The notes beneath the pieces were generated by a model that was not told the DNA's origin, made no database searches, and saw nothing but the letters and a program-made list of their open reading frames with translations. DNA of 63,156 nucleotides, taken from Methanoculleus chikugoensis. GTDB taxonomy: Archaea; Halobacteriota; Methanomicrobia; Methanomicrobiales; Methanoculleaceae. Location: assembly GCF_900095385.1 (NCBI RefSeq), contig NZ_FMID01000035.1:1-63156 (forward strand), in the 5' to 3' direction. The position numbers and the translations under genes are program-made. Positions 16,970 through 25,746 of the stretch are shown here, piece by piece; positions within the stretch are counted from its first letter, which is position 1; each line of letters begins with the position of its first letter.

Positions 16970-18148
16970 TCACCGCCGCCGGAGACGGCTTACAGCACCG
17001 GCGGCAGCACCGGCGAGGAGCCCGACGAGCGCGCCCGCCCCGCCGGCCTGGGTCGGTGCCGTCGTGGCGTTCTCCGTCTCTTCCGCCGCCGCCGTCACCG
17101 GCTCGTCGGCCGTCCGGAAGATGAAGGCCCGCTCGCCCGCACCTGCTGCGAGGTAATCGCCGTTCTCCGAGAGGGCGACCGCGCTAACGGCTGCATCGGC
17201 ATCGAACGACCAGCGCACGTCACCGTTGCTGTTCCAGAGATACACGGTTCCGCCCGCGTTCCCGGCCGCGACGGCCTCGCCCCGCCGGGAGACGTCCACG
17301 GCGGGAACGTTGCTTTCCGTCCGGTTCTTCCAGATCAAGGCGTCGTTCGGCCGGTAGCACTCCACGTCGCCGCCCTCCTTGCCGACGACCACGAACCGCC
17401 CGTCACCCGAGAGAGCGAGCGCGAGGATCGGCGCTCCGGTGGGAAGCGCCCAGGGGAGGCCCCCCGCCCGGCCGTAAACCTGGAGGGCGCGATCCCGGCC
17501 CCCGGCGGCGACGACCGATCCGTCACGGGAGGCGTCAACCGCGGTGACGGCCCCCCGGGCGAGCCCCTCCCAGATCAGGTTTCCCGCCCGGTTCATGAAG
17601 AGGATGGCGCCGTTGCTGCTCCCGGCGGCGATGAATTTGCCGTCGCTGGTGAACGCGACGGACGTGACGTGCGGCGGGGTCTCTCCGGAGCGTGTGCCCG
17701 TCTGCACGGCCCGGGTCCACTCCTCCTTCCCGAGGTTGGTGAAGAGGACGATGCGATCGCCCGCCACCGCGAGCGACCGGCCGTCACCCGCGAAAGCAAG
17801 GTCGCGAACGGATCCCGCGACGCTCTTCGTCCAGTAGCGGCCGCCAACTCCGTCGAAGAGGAGCACGTCGCCCCCCACGGTTCCGGCGGCGACGTAGTCC
17901 CCGGAACCGGCGACGGCAACCGCGGTCACCGTACCCGGCGCGCTCACGTTCCATGCGACGGTGCCGTCCCGGTGCAGGCAGACGATCTCCCCCCCGCCCG
18001 TCCCCGCGACCATATACCTCCCGTCGGCGGTTATCGCAACGTCGTTGACGACGCCTCCCGTCGATACGCCGTGGTAGGAGGCCTCCGCCCCGGCCGCCGC
18101 CGGAACCAGGGCGGCGATCAGGGCGATGATCAATAGAGTTCTCTTCAT
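16970..18148 (-). CDS. secreted beta-propeller (PQQ/WD40-like) repeat protein
   Basis: 392 residues from MKRTLLIIALIAALVPAAAG, a clear signal peptide, so the protein acts outside the cell. From about residue 25 to 345 there are roughly eight repeats with the pattern D-G-R-x-x-V-A-G-x-x-G-G and V-x-x-F/Y-x-x-x-G, expected to close a beta-propeller. A Thr/Ala-rich linker and a C-terminal membrane helix ending R-L-R-R-R anchor it to the membrane. No enzymatic motif is visible; a scaffold or binding role is likely. The longer in-frame start at 18172 is less likely because it would bury the signal peptide. Confidence 0.8.
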   Translation of the reverse strand: MKRTLLIIALIAALVPAAAGAEASYHGVSTGGVVNDVAITADGRYMVAGTGGGEIVCLHRDGTVAWNVSAPGTVTAVAVAGSGDYVAAGTVGGDVLLFDGVGGRYWTKSVAGSVRDLAFAGDGRSLAVAGDRIVLFTNLGKEEWTRAVQTGTRSGETPPHVTSVAFTSDGKFIAAGSSNGAILFMNRAGNLIWEGLARGAVTAVDASRDGSVVAAGGRDRALQVYGRAGGLPWALPTGAPILALALSGDGRFVVVGKEGGDVECYRPNDALIWKNRTESNVPAVDVSRRGEAVAAGNAGGTVYLWNSNGDVRWSFDADAAVSAVALSENGDYLAAGAGERAFIFRTADEPVTAAAEETENATTAPTQAGGAGALVGLLAGAAAGAVSRLRRR

Positions 18149-18274
18149 GGTTAACCCTGCCCGGGAGAGCATCCCCCGAATACGTCTACTTTCTCGGGCG
18201 GGTTCTTAAACCATTCCAGCACCGGGCCCTGCCGCGGAAGTTTGAAGACCCACGGTGCGTAATCTCCGAATCAT

Positions 18275-18744
18275 ATGGAAAATAGGGCGGACGAGGCGGT
18301 CTCCCGCTTCATGCGGGCTACAACTGTGCACAGGCGGTCAGTTCGGTCTTTGCGGACGATGTCGGGGTACCCGAAGAGGTCATCCTCTGTGCGGCCACCG
18401 GGTTCGGCGGCGGAGTGGGGCACACCGGCGGCACGTGCGGAGCGGTCTCGGGCACCGTTCTCGCCCTCGGGCTCCTGTTCGGGAGCACCGGTCCCGGCGA
18501 GAAAGCGGCGAAAGACCTGACCTACGGCCTCACCCGGGAGTTCGTCACCCGTTTTGTGGAGAAAAACGGCACCGTCTCCTGCACCGAACTCCTCGGGTGC
18601 GACCTCTCGACCGGCGAAGGGCTTGCCCGGGCGCGCGAGGAGAACCTCACCCGGACGCTCTGCCCCTGCTACGTCAAAGATGCAGTCGAGATCCTCGAAG
18701 AGGTTCTCGCGCCCGTCACTTCCGGGCAACACACCACGCGGTGA
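18275..18744 (+). pseudogene. C_GCAxxG_C_C family protein with a -1 frameshift
   Basis: The ATG at 18275 opens M-E-N-R-A-D-E-A-V-S-R-F, then near 18310 the frame is lost. In the shifted frame the sequence continues H-A-G-Y-N-C-A-Q-A-V, G-F-G-G-G-V-G-H-T-G-G-T-C-G-A and later C-T-E-L-L-G-C-D-L and C-P-C-Y-V, exactly the Cys-Gly pattern of the C_GCAxxG_C_C family. One missing base in CGCTTCATG (expected CGCTTCCATG) explains it. The family is thought to be redox- or metal-related. Its 3' end overlaps the convergent acyltransferase by 29 bases. A sequencing error is the alternative to true decay. Confidence 0.8.
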
Positions 18745-19822
18745 GGGACTCCGGAAGGGGCGGGAGCCTGAGTCTCCGCCGCAGGTCGTCGGCGCCGAGG
18801 CTCTTTGCCGCAAGAGCCCGCTTCTCGACGAAGTGCCACGAGAGGAACGCGAGAGCAAACGTCACCGCAAACGAGAGCCCGAAGAGCGCCGGAAGAAGGA
18901 GCGTGTTTGCCGTAACCTGGATCAGCGCCTGCTGGACCGGGTAGTGGTAGATGTAGATGCCGTAGGAGAAGTCCCCCGCTCTCCCGAAGGTGCTCACGTA
19001 TGGGATCGGGAGGTGTGCGACGTAGATGGTGAGGTAGGGGATGGCGATCACCCCGGCGACGGTCAGGTAAGGCGTCATAGCCGAGAACCCGAGCAGCAGG
19101 AGCAGCGCCCCGGCGATGACCGGCCGGTAGGCGATGCGGTGGCGGTGGAGGTAGAGGAAAGCCCCGACGAGGAAGTAGAGGGTGAACCGGACCTTCGCCA
19201 TCCGGGGGTCATCGAACCAGTACATCCAGGCCAGGATGTTTACGGCGGCGAGGACGGCGATGGCGCCCAACCGGTGCAGGAGCCCGGCGATCCCGATGGC
19301 CGCGATGACCCCGTACATCATGACCTCGACGGGTATCGTCCAGAGCGACCCGTTGACGTAGGACCACGGATTGCCCTGGAAGAGACCTATCACTGATCCG
19401 TCTTCAAAGTAGGGAGCAGTAAAGAGTGCTGCCGGAGATAAGAGGGCGGCGAGGTAATCCCCCGGGGAAAGCGACGTCAGCAACGGACCGATGACGAAGA
19501 GCGTGACGAAGATCGCGACGACGAGGGCCGGAACCACCCGGAGGAGCCGTTTCCAGGCGAACCGGAGCGGCGATGCGGTCGACTCCCAGCTCATCGCAAT
19601 CAGGTAGCCGCTGGTGACGAGGAGGGCGGCGAGTCCTGCCTGCGCCACAAGTATGACCGGGTCGTACATCCCTATCCCGACGTAGCCGAGCCTGAGGGCG
19701 TAGGCATGCGCGAAGACGATCATCGCCGCCGCCGCGAACCGCATGAAGTCGAAGTTGTTCGAGAACCGGCCCCCCGGAATGCTCCCGCCTTCGGTGACCG
19801 CCCCCGGGCGCTCTGTTTTCAT
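18716..19822 (-). CDS. acyltransferase 3 family membrane protein
   Basis: 368 residues with about ten membrane helices. N-F-D-F-M-R-F-A-A-A-A-M-I-V-F-A-H-A-Y near residue 22 carries the conserved His of acyltransferase-3 enzymes, which transfer acyl groups to extracytoplasmic sugars or surface polymers. The ATG at 19822 was chosen; a TTG at 19858 is in frame. The target is unknown because no glycosyltransferase lies nearby. The 3' end overlaps the frameshifted C_GCAxxG_C_C gene. Confidence 0.87.
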   Translation of the reverse strand: MKTERPGAVTEGGSIPGGRFSNNFDFMRFAAAAMIVFAHAYALRLGYVGIGMYDPVILVAQAGLAALLVTSGYLIAMSWESTASPLRFAWKRLLRVVPALVVAIFVTLFVIGPLLTSLSPGDYLAALLSPAALFTAPYFEDGSVIGLFQGNPWSYVNGSLWTIPVEVMMYGVIAAIGIAGLLHRLGAIAVLAAVNILAWMYWFDDPRMAKVRFTLYFLVGAFLYLHRHRIAYRPVIAGALLLLLGFSAMTPYLTVAGVIAIPYLTIYVAHLPIPYVSTFGRAGDFSYGIYIYHYPVQQALIQVTANTLLLPALFGLSFAVTFALAFLSWHFVEKRALAAKSLGADDLRRRLRLPPLPESLTAWCVARK

Positions 19823-19860
19823 GGCTATCGGGATCCTTTCCTCTCTGTACAGTGACAATC

Positions 19861-19870
19861 GTTATATATT
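19861..19870 (+). promoter_or_regulatory. TATA box for YhfC-type gene
   Basis: GTTATATATT lies 21-30 bases before the ATG at 19891, the distance expected for a leaderless transcript. This supports the short start rather than the upstream in-frame one. Confidence 0.5.
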
Positions 19871-19890
19871 TAGTCAAAATATTCTCTCCG

Positions 19891-20676
19891 ATGGATCCTC
19901 TCGTTGTCGCCACGTTCGCCGTCGTTATCCTTCTCGAAATCGCCGTTCCGCTCGCGCTCGGCTACTGGATCGTCAAAAGGTTCGGCCTCTCATGGCGTGT
20001 CTTCGGGCTCGGCGCCCTCTTCTTCATCGTCGTGCAGGTCGTCCACGCGCCGCTCGTCATCTTGACGCAGACTCCGCTCTACCTCGCCGTCCTCCCGTTC
20101 GGCACGACGGCGGCCCTCGCGGTCCTCGCCGTCTACCTCGGCCTCATGGCCGGCCTCTTCGAGGAGCTTGGCCGCTACCTTGTCTACCGCTACCTCTTCC
20201 GGCGGCAGGAGATTCCCCTCACCCGGGAGAACGGCCTCCTCTTCGGGACCGGGTGGGGCGGTGTCGAGAGCATGATCGTCGCGCTCCTGATGCTCTCGAG
20301 CATGGCCTCCTACATCCTTCTCACCGGTGACGGGGGAGCGATCCCCCTCCCCGACGATCCCGCCGTCCAGGTGCAGGTCGACGCTCTCCGTGCCCTCACG
20401 CCGCTCGATATCCTCCCCGGGCTTGCCGAACGGATGATGACGATCACCCTGCACATCGCCTGGTCGCTCCTCGTGCTCGCCGCCGTCGTTTACGGGAGAA
20501 AAGCGCTCCTCGCCCTTGCCGTCCTCTGGCACGCTGGCGTGGACGCCGCCGCCGTCTACCTCGTCCAGTTGCACGGGGTTCTGGTGACCGAGGGGGTCAT
20601 ATTCCTCTTTGCGGTGCTCGCCCTCGCGTATATACTGTGGGAGTGGCGGCGGATGGGGGTAAGGGCGGCGGCCTGA
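19891..20676 (+). CDS. YhfC-family glutamic-type intramembrane protease homologue
   Basis: 261 residues, about seven membrane helices. G-L-F-E-E-L-G-R-Y-L-V-Y-R-Y near residue 87 has the paired Glu and Arg, and G-x-G-W-G-G-V-E-S, H-I-A-W-S and W-H-A-G-V-D supply further polar residues within helices. This matches the YhfC group related to CPBP (Abi) intramembrane proteases. The substrate is unknown. The start was placed by the TATA spacing; an in-frame start at 19852 lies inside the promoter. Confidence 0.8.
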   Translation: MDPLVVATFAVVILLEIAVPLALGYWIVKRFGLSWRVFGLGALFFIVVQVVHAPLVILTQTPLYLAVLPFGTTAALAVLAVYLGLMAGLFEELGRYLVYRYLFRRQEIPLTRENGLLFGTGWGGVESMIVALLMLSSMASYILLTGDGGAIPLPDDPAVQVQVDALRALTPLDILPGLAERMMTITLHIAWSLLVLAAVVYGRKALLALAVLWHAGVDAAAVYLVQLHGVLVTEGVIFLFAVLALAYILWEWRRMGVRAAA

Positions 20677-20697
20677 CTTCACTCCCCCCTTCGCGTT

Positions 20698-20768
20698 CTT
20701 CGCGGCTTCGCGTGAGACCTCGCTATCGTCTTCCAATCTGCTCACGCGAAGAGCGCGAAGCCGCGAAG
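20698..20768. repeat. long imperfect inverted repeat
   Basis: CTTCGCGGCTTCGCGTGAG (20698-20716) faces CTCACGCGAAGAGCGCGAAG plus CCGCGAAG (20741-20768), separated by 24 bases. The arms match as a palindrome except for a small GAGCGC insertion. Such GAAG/CGCG-rich palindromes resemble intergenic repeat elements and could also act as a terminator for the YhfC-type gene. Confidence 0.6.
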
Positions 20769-21016
20769 TGTGACGGTTCGGAGCGCGATGGTGCGTAAGA
20801 ACCGGAGGATGAGAAGACCGACTTTCCCGAAGGGAAAGGAGTTCGAGCACCGTCAGGTGCGAAGGGGAGCGGTCACCTATAACGTGCGCTGAATTTCGTG
20901 TTTTTCGCGAGTCGCGCCTTCGACGCTCCAACCCTGTTCCGTAGGAGCATCGTCCCTTGAAACCCATGGCTTCTCATGGGCTCAGCCGTTGGCCTGGAGA
21001 TTGGATTCCGCGGGCA
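20769..21016. other. intergenic run of short hairpins
   Basis: After the inverted repeat come CTTTCCC-GAA-GGGAAAG (20822-20838), GCACC-GTCA-GGTGC (20847-20860) and CCCATG-GCTTCT-CATGGG (20963-20980). No gene is apparent. The last hairpin lies just past the ThiL stop and could end that operon; the cluster could also be a structured RNA. Confidence 0.4.
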
Positions 21017-21883
21017 CTACCCGCACCACTCGTGCAGGTATCCCCGGCGTTCGAGCGGCTTTCCGTCCGCGAGGACCGTCCGTTCCGCTATGACCTCCCC
21101 GATGACGTGCGCAGTAACCCCCGGAACCGGAAGGATACCGGCAGGAGCGGTAAAGAGGAGTTCGAAGTCTCCCCCGCCGTAGAGCGCGAGTTCCCGCCCC
21201 TCCGCTTCCGGGACGCTGGCCGGGAGCGGGAGGCGAGCGGTATCGATAGAGAACCCGCAGTCGTTCACCGCGAGAAGATCGTAGAGCGAGAGTGCAAGGC
21301 CGTCGGAGATGTCCATCATCGCCGAGACACCGGCACGGCCGAGCGCCTGTCCCTCCCGGACCCGGGGTTGCGGTTCGAGGAGTTCCTTTATGTGCCGGTC
21401 ATGGCCGTTCAGGGCTGCCTGCGCCTCCCCGAGCGGCCCGGTGACCGCAATGACGTCGCCCGGTCGCGCACCCCGCCTCCGGACGAGATGCTCCGGGGCG
21501 ACGAGCCCGAGCCCCGTGCTCACGATCGTCAGTTCCCGGTGGGCGTCGAGGTCGCCGCCGACGAGTTCGGCGCCGAACGCGGTGCAGCAGTCCCGGGCGC
21601 CCTCCATGATCCCGCGGAGCCGTTCGGGACGGTCGAGGCCGACCGCGAGGAGCACCTGCCCCGGCGCCGCGCCCATGCTCGCGATATCCGAGAGCGTGAC
21701 CGCCGTCGACATCCAGCCCGCCTGCCAGTCGGTCATCCCGGCCGGAAAATCGGTCGTCTCATGGAGCATATCGGTGCTCGCGACCAGGAGACGGTCGCCG
21801 CAGGGGATGACGGCGCAGTCGTCCGCGAGCCGCTCCGGGTCGATGATCGTCCCGATCAGCTGGTGCAGGCCCCGTTCATCCAC
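21017..21883 (-). CDS. thiL: thiamine-monophosphate kinase ThiL
   Basis: 288 residues from a GTG at 21883 that overlaps the end of the DUF460 gene. ThiL phosphorylates thiamine phosphate to the diphosphate cofactor. D-D-C-A-V-I near residue 21, S-T-D-M-L near residue 36, G-G-D-L-D near residue 109, the family signature D-I-S-D-G-L near residue 195, and G-G-D-F-E-L near residue 249 place ATP, metal and substrate. It is the last gene of the RIO2-DUF460-ThiL operon. Confidence 0.93.
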   Translation of the reverse strand: MDERGLHQLIGTIIDPERLADDCAVIPCGDRLLVASTDMLHETTDFPAGMTDWQAGWMSTAVTLSDIASMGAAPGQVLLAVGLDRPERLRGIMEGARDCCTAFGAELVGGDLDAHRELTIVSTGLGLVAPEHLVRRRGARPGDVIAVTGPLGEAQAALNGHDRHIKELLEPQPRVREGQALGRAGVSAMMDISDGLALSLYDLLAVNDCGFSIDTARLPLPASVPEAEGRELALYGGGDFELLFTAPAGILPVPGVTAHVIGEVIAERTVLADGKPLERRGYLHEWCG

Positions 21884-23828
21884 CGCGGCGCACCTCCTTC
21901 TCCCGCTCGCTCCGGTACTCCTTGAAGAGATACTCGACTCGTTCGGCCTCCTGTTCGCGCCGGAACTCCTTCTGCTCCTCCTCCCATTCCGCGATCGCCC
22001 CTTCGAGGGCACCGGTCAGCGCCGCCCCGGTCCTGCCGCGGATATCCGGCCGGACGGCCTCTTCCCGGAGGAGGGGAAGATCGGCCTCCCGTGCGATCCG
22101 GATCAGGTGCGGGTCGGGAGGTTCTCCGCCGACGACCAGCGCCCGCACCCCCGTTCCCGCGAGATCCTTCACCACACCGCGGCCCCAGCCGTGCGTCCGC
22201 GGGACGTAGAGGACGTCTCCTTCGACGATGCCGATCTCCTCCTGGAGGGCCCGGACCGCTTCGCGGGTGAGGGAGTCGAGCACCTTGAGCGGGGTGTAGT
22301 CCTCCGAGACCTCGAGTTTCGCGACCTTCTGCATCCGCTCCAGGCGTTTCTTCAGCCGCCGGGACCGCCGCCGCTCGCCCCGGAGCTGTTCGCGCAGGCT
22401 CTCGATGGTCGCGTCCTTCGCCGCCAGCTCCGCGTCCCGGCGGATCTTGCGCTCGGTCGCGGAGCGTGCCCGGCGCACATCCTGCCGCAACCGCTCCAGA
22501 TCGCGGTCGCGCTCCCGGAGTTCCTCCTGCAGTTCCTGGACGTAACTGCGGAGCCTTTTCACCATCCCGTCGAGCGCCATCACCCGCTCGTCCTCGACCG
22601 TCCGCTCCGGCTCGGCCTCCGCCGCCGGTGCCTCCTCCTTCTTCGCCGCCGGAACTCCTTTCAGGTCTGCAAGGACGGTGTCGAGCGGCTGGCCACGGAG
22701 CACCCGCGCCCGCACCTCGTCGAGGTCGTAGCCCGGCCCCACTCTCTTCGCGATGTTCCTGAACTTATTCTGGAGGCTCCGGTAGGCGTCCAGCGCCGCC
22801 GAGAGGGAGTCGCGCTCGTGGTCGTTCGTGTAGGAGAACGGCGCGGTCAGGTCGTACTTCGCCTCCACCGAGAGCGACTGCTTCGGGGTGTACGGGATGG
22901 CGTTGAACGCCCGCCGGATCTTCTCGACCGAGTAAGGCATCTCGCGGACGTCGGAGGCGACGATGAGCGGTTTTCCCGCACGGTAGAGCTCCTCGACGAT
23001 ATCGGACATCGTCATCTGCCGCGAGCTCGACAGGAGAACCAGGTTCCCGTCGAGGTCCACGGCGGCAATCCCGGTGGTCGTCCCGGGATCGAGGCCGACG
23101 ATCAGGTAGCGAGGGCGGCCGGCGAGGGGTTCGAACCGTATCCGGTCGAGCTGTCGCCCCGTCACCCGCACCTGGACGTCGGCACCCCGGGAGGAGTGGA
23201 CCGGAACCATCTCCCGGGGGGCCTTGACCCGGAAGGCGACCCTTGAGTAGCCGCCGAAGGCCTTCGTCTCCTTCTTCTCGTAGTCGAGGCCGGCGCCCCG
23301 GAGCCGCCCCTCGATCTCCCGGGCCTTCTGCAGCACGCCGCCGTGGATCTTCCGGGCGTAACGGTTCTGGCTCCACCCGCCCCGGCCCGGCGAACGGTGC
23401 CTGCTCACCGTGATGTCGGTGGTGTTCTCGAACGCGATCACCTCGACGCCCGCCCCGAGCGCGGCCACCCGGGCGGTGGTCCGTGCCTCGGCGTAGGGGT
23501 CGAATTTGTTGAAACTGATGTTGTAGCGGGCGGCGACCTTTCCGAGGCTCTCTGTGCGCTCGCCGCCGGTCACCTGGACGAGTTTCGTCGTGGGCGGGAG
23601 CGACTGGAGGAATGCGTAGAGTTCGCGCTGGTCGGCGGCGATCTCCTGGAGGCTGTCCACCGCGAGGATATCGGGCTGTTCAGCGGCGAGGAGGCGCTGG
23701 AGCCGGAACCCGGTCACTTCCTCGACGCCCTGGACATCGCCGTCCTCCACCCGGGCGAGGGCATAGACCGGTCGCCGGGTACGGGAACGAACCGAACCTT
23801 TGATGATGTCGATCCCGAAGACCTTCAC
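21876..23828 (-). CDS. DUF460 family protein (RNase H-like fold and coiled coil)
   Basis: 650 residues. An N-terminal domain (about 1-130) with F-G-I-D-I-I-K-G-S is followed by R-x-R-S-P-G-R-G-G, typical of DUF460. A second RNase H-like domain begins near residue 245 with G-L-D-P-G-T-T-T-G. A long charged coiled coil (about 435-530) and a C-terminal domain near residue 545-610 complete it. The RNase H-like acidic residues suggest nucleic-acid work, but no activity is established that I know of. It overlaps RIO2 upstream and ThiL downstream by a few bases each. Confidence 0.85.
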   Translation of the reverse strand: MKVFGIDIIKGSVRSRTRRPVYALARVEDGDVQGVEEVTGFRLQRLLAAEQPDILAVDSLQEIAADQRELYAFLQSLPPTTKLVQVTGGERTESLGKVAARYNISFNKFDPYAEARTTARVAALGAGVEVIAFENTTDITVSRHRSPGRGGWSQNRYARKIHGGVLQKAREIEGRLRGAGLDYEKKETKAFGGYSRVAFRVKAPREMVPVHSSRGADVQVRVTGRQLDRIRFEPLAGRPRYLIVGLDPGTTTGIAAVDLDGNLVLLSSSRQMTMSDIVEELYRAGKPLIVASDVREMPYSVEKIRRAFNAIPYTPKQSLSVEAKYDLTAPFSYTNDHERDSLSAALDAYRSLQNKFRNIAKRVGPGYDLDEVRARVLRGQPLDTVLADLKGVPAAKKEEAPAAEAEPERTVEDERVMALDGMVKRLRSYVQELQEELRERDRDLERLRQDVRRARSATERKIRRDAELAAKDATIESLREQLRGERRRSRRLKKRLERMQKVAKLEVSEDYTPLKVLDSLTREAVRALQEEIGIVEGDVLYVPRTHGWGRGVVKDLAGTGVRALVVGGEPPDPHLIRIAREADLPLLREEAVRPDIRGRTGAALTGALEGAIAEWEEEQKEFRREQEAERVEYLFKEYRSEREKEVRRGG

Positions 23829-24682
23829 CCGACCACCCTTGCCAGTGCTTCGTCGAAGGCGTATTCAAGGCCATATTTCCGTTTGAAGTACTGGAGGATG
23901 TTCTCGATGTCGCGGTTGAGGATCTCGCCGGCGTTCGGGTGGGCGGTCTCCACCCACTGCGGCCAGTCGATCAGCCAGCACTGCTCATCGTCGACCATGA
24001 CGTTGAACTCGCTCAGGTCGCCGTGGACGATCCCGAGGCGGTAGGCCTCCCCGATGTTCTCGAGGATCTCGTCGAGGATCGGCCGGGGCTCTTCGAGGTC
24101 GGCCCGCGAGAGGTTGACGCCGGGGACGAACGACATCGCCACGACGTGCCGATTCTGGTCGATCGGGAGCGGAACCGAGACGGCGGGATGGAGAGTTTTC
24201 AGGGCGTCGTACTCCATCTTCGCCGAGTTGCTGGAGGCGAAGATCCAGGGGCAATGCCCGGTCTCCGGCATGTAGCCGCGCTTCACGCGGGCGGACTGGA
24301 ACGACCGCTGCCCGACCCGATGGAACTTCAGCACGACGACTCCGAGACCCATCGCCTCGTAGACCTCCGACTCCTTCCCGACCCCGATCAGCGTCCCGAG
24401 CGCCTGGACGGTGCCCCGGCGGGTGAGGGTGTGGAGGGCCAGGGTGTCGTAGCCGTTGAAGACGAGCGCGTAACCCTCGTAGGGGGTCTTCTCGTACCTG
24501 ACCATATCCATGGCCATCAGCCTGCCCAGGCGGTAGGAGAGCTCGGACTCCGAGAACCTTGTGGACGACTTGAGCACCTCGAGCGGCACCCACCGGTACC
24601 GGCGCATGAGACGTTCGAGGGCGAGCAGGATCCGGAGTTCGTAGGTGTGCAGGGATCGCACGTATTCTGCAGGAACGGGCAT
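23825..24682 (-). CDS. rio2: RIO2-type serine/threonine protein kinase
   Basis: 285 residues. A winged-helix domain (about 1-80) precedes the kinase domain, the hallmark of Rio2 as opposed to Rio1. G-V-G-K-E-S-E-V-Y near residue 99 binds ATP, H-G-D-L-S-E-F-N near residue 227 is the catalytic loop and I-D-W-P-Q near residue 246 is the metal-binding loop. Rio2 acts late in small-subunit maturation. It leads the operon with DUF460 and ThiL and is divergent from the thiolation gene. Confidence 0.96.
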   Translation of the reverse strand: MPVPAEYVRSLHTYELRILLALERLMRRYRWVPLEVLKSSTRFSESELSYRLGRLMAMDMVRYEKTPYEGYALVFNGYDTLALHTLTRRGTVQALGTLIGVGKESEVYEAMGLGVVVLKFHRVGQRSFQSARVKRGYMPETGHCPWIFASSNSAKMEYDALKTLHPAVSVPLPIDQNRHVVAMSFVPGVNLSRADLEEPRPILDEILENIGEAYRLGIVHGDLSEFNVMVDDEQCWLIDWPQWVETAHPNAGEILNRDIENILQYFKRKYGLEYAFDEALARVVG

Positions 24683-24731
24683 CTTCTACACCATTTATGT
24701 AGCGCGGTGATAAAAGGATGATCGAGAAAGC

Positions 24732-25622
24732 ATGAAGTGCAGCAAGTGCCGCCGCGACGCGATTCTTTTCCAGCGATACTCCGGGCTGCACCTCTGCGAG
24801 CAGCACTTCAACCGGGATTTCGAGGCGAAGGCGAAGCGGGCGATCCGGGAGCACCGCTGGATCAGGCCCGGAGATACGGTGGCGGTGGCGCTCTCGGGGG
24901 GCAAGGATTCGAGCGCCGTCCTCTTCTTCCTCCACCGGCTCCTCGGCGAGCGCCGTGACGTCCGGCTGATGGCGATCACGGTGGATGAGGGGATATCCGG
25001 CTACCGCGACCCGGGCCAGGCCCGGGCGATCGCCGAGAACATGGGTGTCCCCTGGGTGACGGCAACGTTTCGCGACGAATACGGGATCACGCTCGATGAG
25101 ATCGTGGGCCGGAAGGGGACGGGTCTCTCCTGCTCCTACTGCGGTGTGCTCCGCCGGGCGCTGATGAACCGGATCGCTCGCGAGCATGGGGTCACGAAGT
25201 TCGCCTACGGGTTCAACCTGGACGACGAGGCGCAGTCGGTCCTGATGAACGCTCTCCGGGGGGATGCCGACCGGCTCACCCGTCCCATGCGGGAGGCGGA
25301 GGGGATGGTGCCCCGGATCAAGCCGTTCATGTACGTCCCGGAGCGGGAGGTGGCGCTGTATGCCTTCCTCCACGTCGAGGGATTCGACCTTGCGGGATGT
25401 CCCTACGCGGGCGACGCTCTCCGGGGCGACGTCCGGGGCATCCTCGACGACTACACCTACCGCCACCCGGCGACGAAGTACTCGCTCGTGAACCTCGGCG
25501 AAGCCCTCCGGGAACCGGAGAGGGTTACCGGAGAAGGGCTCCGGGTCTGCGAGCGGTGCGGGGAGCCATGCGGGAGGATCTGCCGGACGTGCCAGGTGCT
25601 GGATGAGGTCCGGCGTTCCTGA
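24732..25622 (+). CDS. TtuA/Ncs6-type tRNA 2-thiolation protein
   Basis: 296 residues. A zinc-binding C-S-K-C and C-E-Q-H at the N-terminus, the PP-loop S-G-G-K-D-S near residue 55, C-S-Y-C-G near residue 136 (Fe-S or catalytic Cys) and C-P near residue 221, then a C-terminal C-E-R-C-G-x2-C-G-R-I-C-R-T-C cluster, all fit the TtuA/Ncs6/CTU1 group. These enzymes activate a tRNA uridine with ATP and insert sulfur. The start is the ATG 49 bases from the divergent RIO2 gene. Confidence 0.92.
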   Translation: MKCSKCRRDAILFQRYSGLHLCEQHFNRDFEAKAKRAIREHRWIRPGDTVAVALSGGKDSSAVLFFLHRLLGERRDVRLMAITVDEGISGYRDPGQARAIAENMGVPWVTATFRDEYGITLDEIVGRKGTGLSCSYCGVLRRALMNRIAREHGVTKFAYGFNLDDEAQSVLMNALRGDADRLTRPMREAEGMVPRIKPFMYVPEREVALYAFLHVEGFDLAGCPYAGDALRGDVRGILDDYTYRHPATKYSLVNLGEALREPERVTGEGLRVCERCGEPCGRICRTCQVLDEVRRS

Positions 25623-25746
25623 GTGGAAGAGCCTGATGGCGGATGGGTGTATCTCCACTGAGGGATAACCCGAGAGTCATAGAACTTCGGGCGATGAAGG
25701 GCGAAACGATCGGATAACGATGGAAAGCCCGTACACTGGACCGTGA

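Noticed and set aside
24683-25658. Extension of the RIO2 neighbourhood on the minus strand to 25658
   Set aside because: It is antisense to the TtuA/Ncs6 gene, whose Cys and PP-loop motifs are unmistakable.
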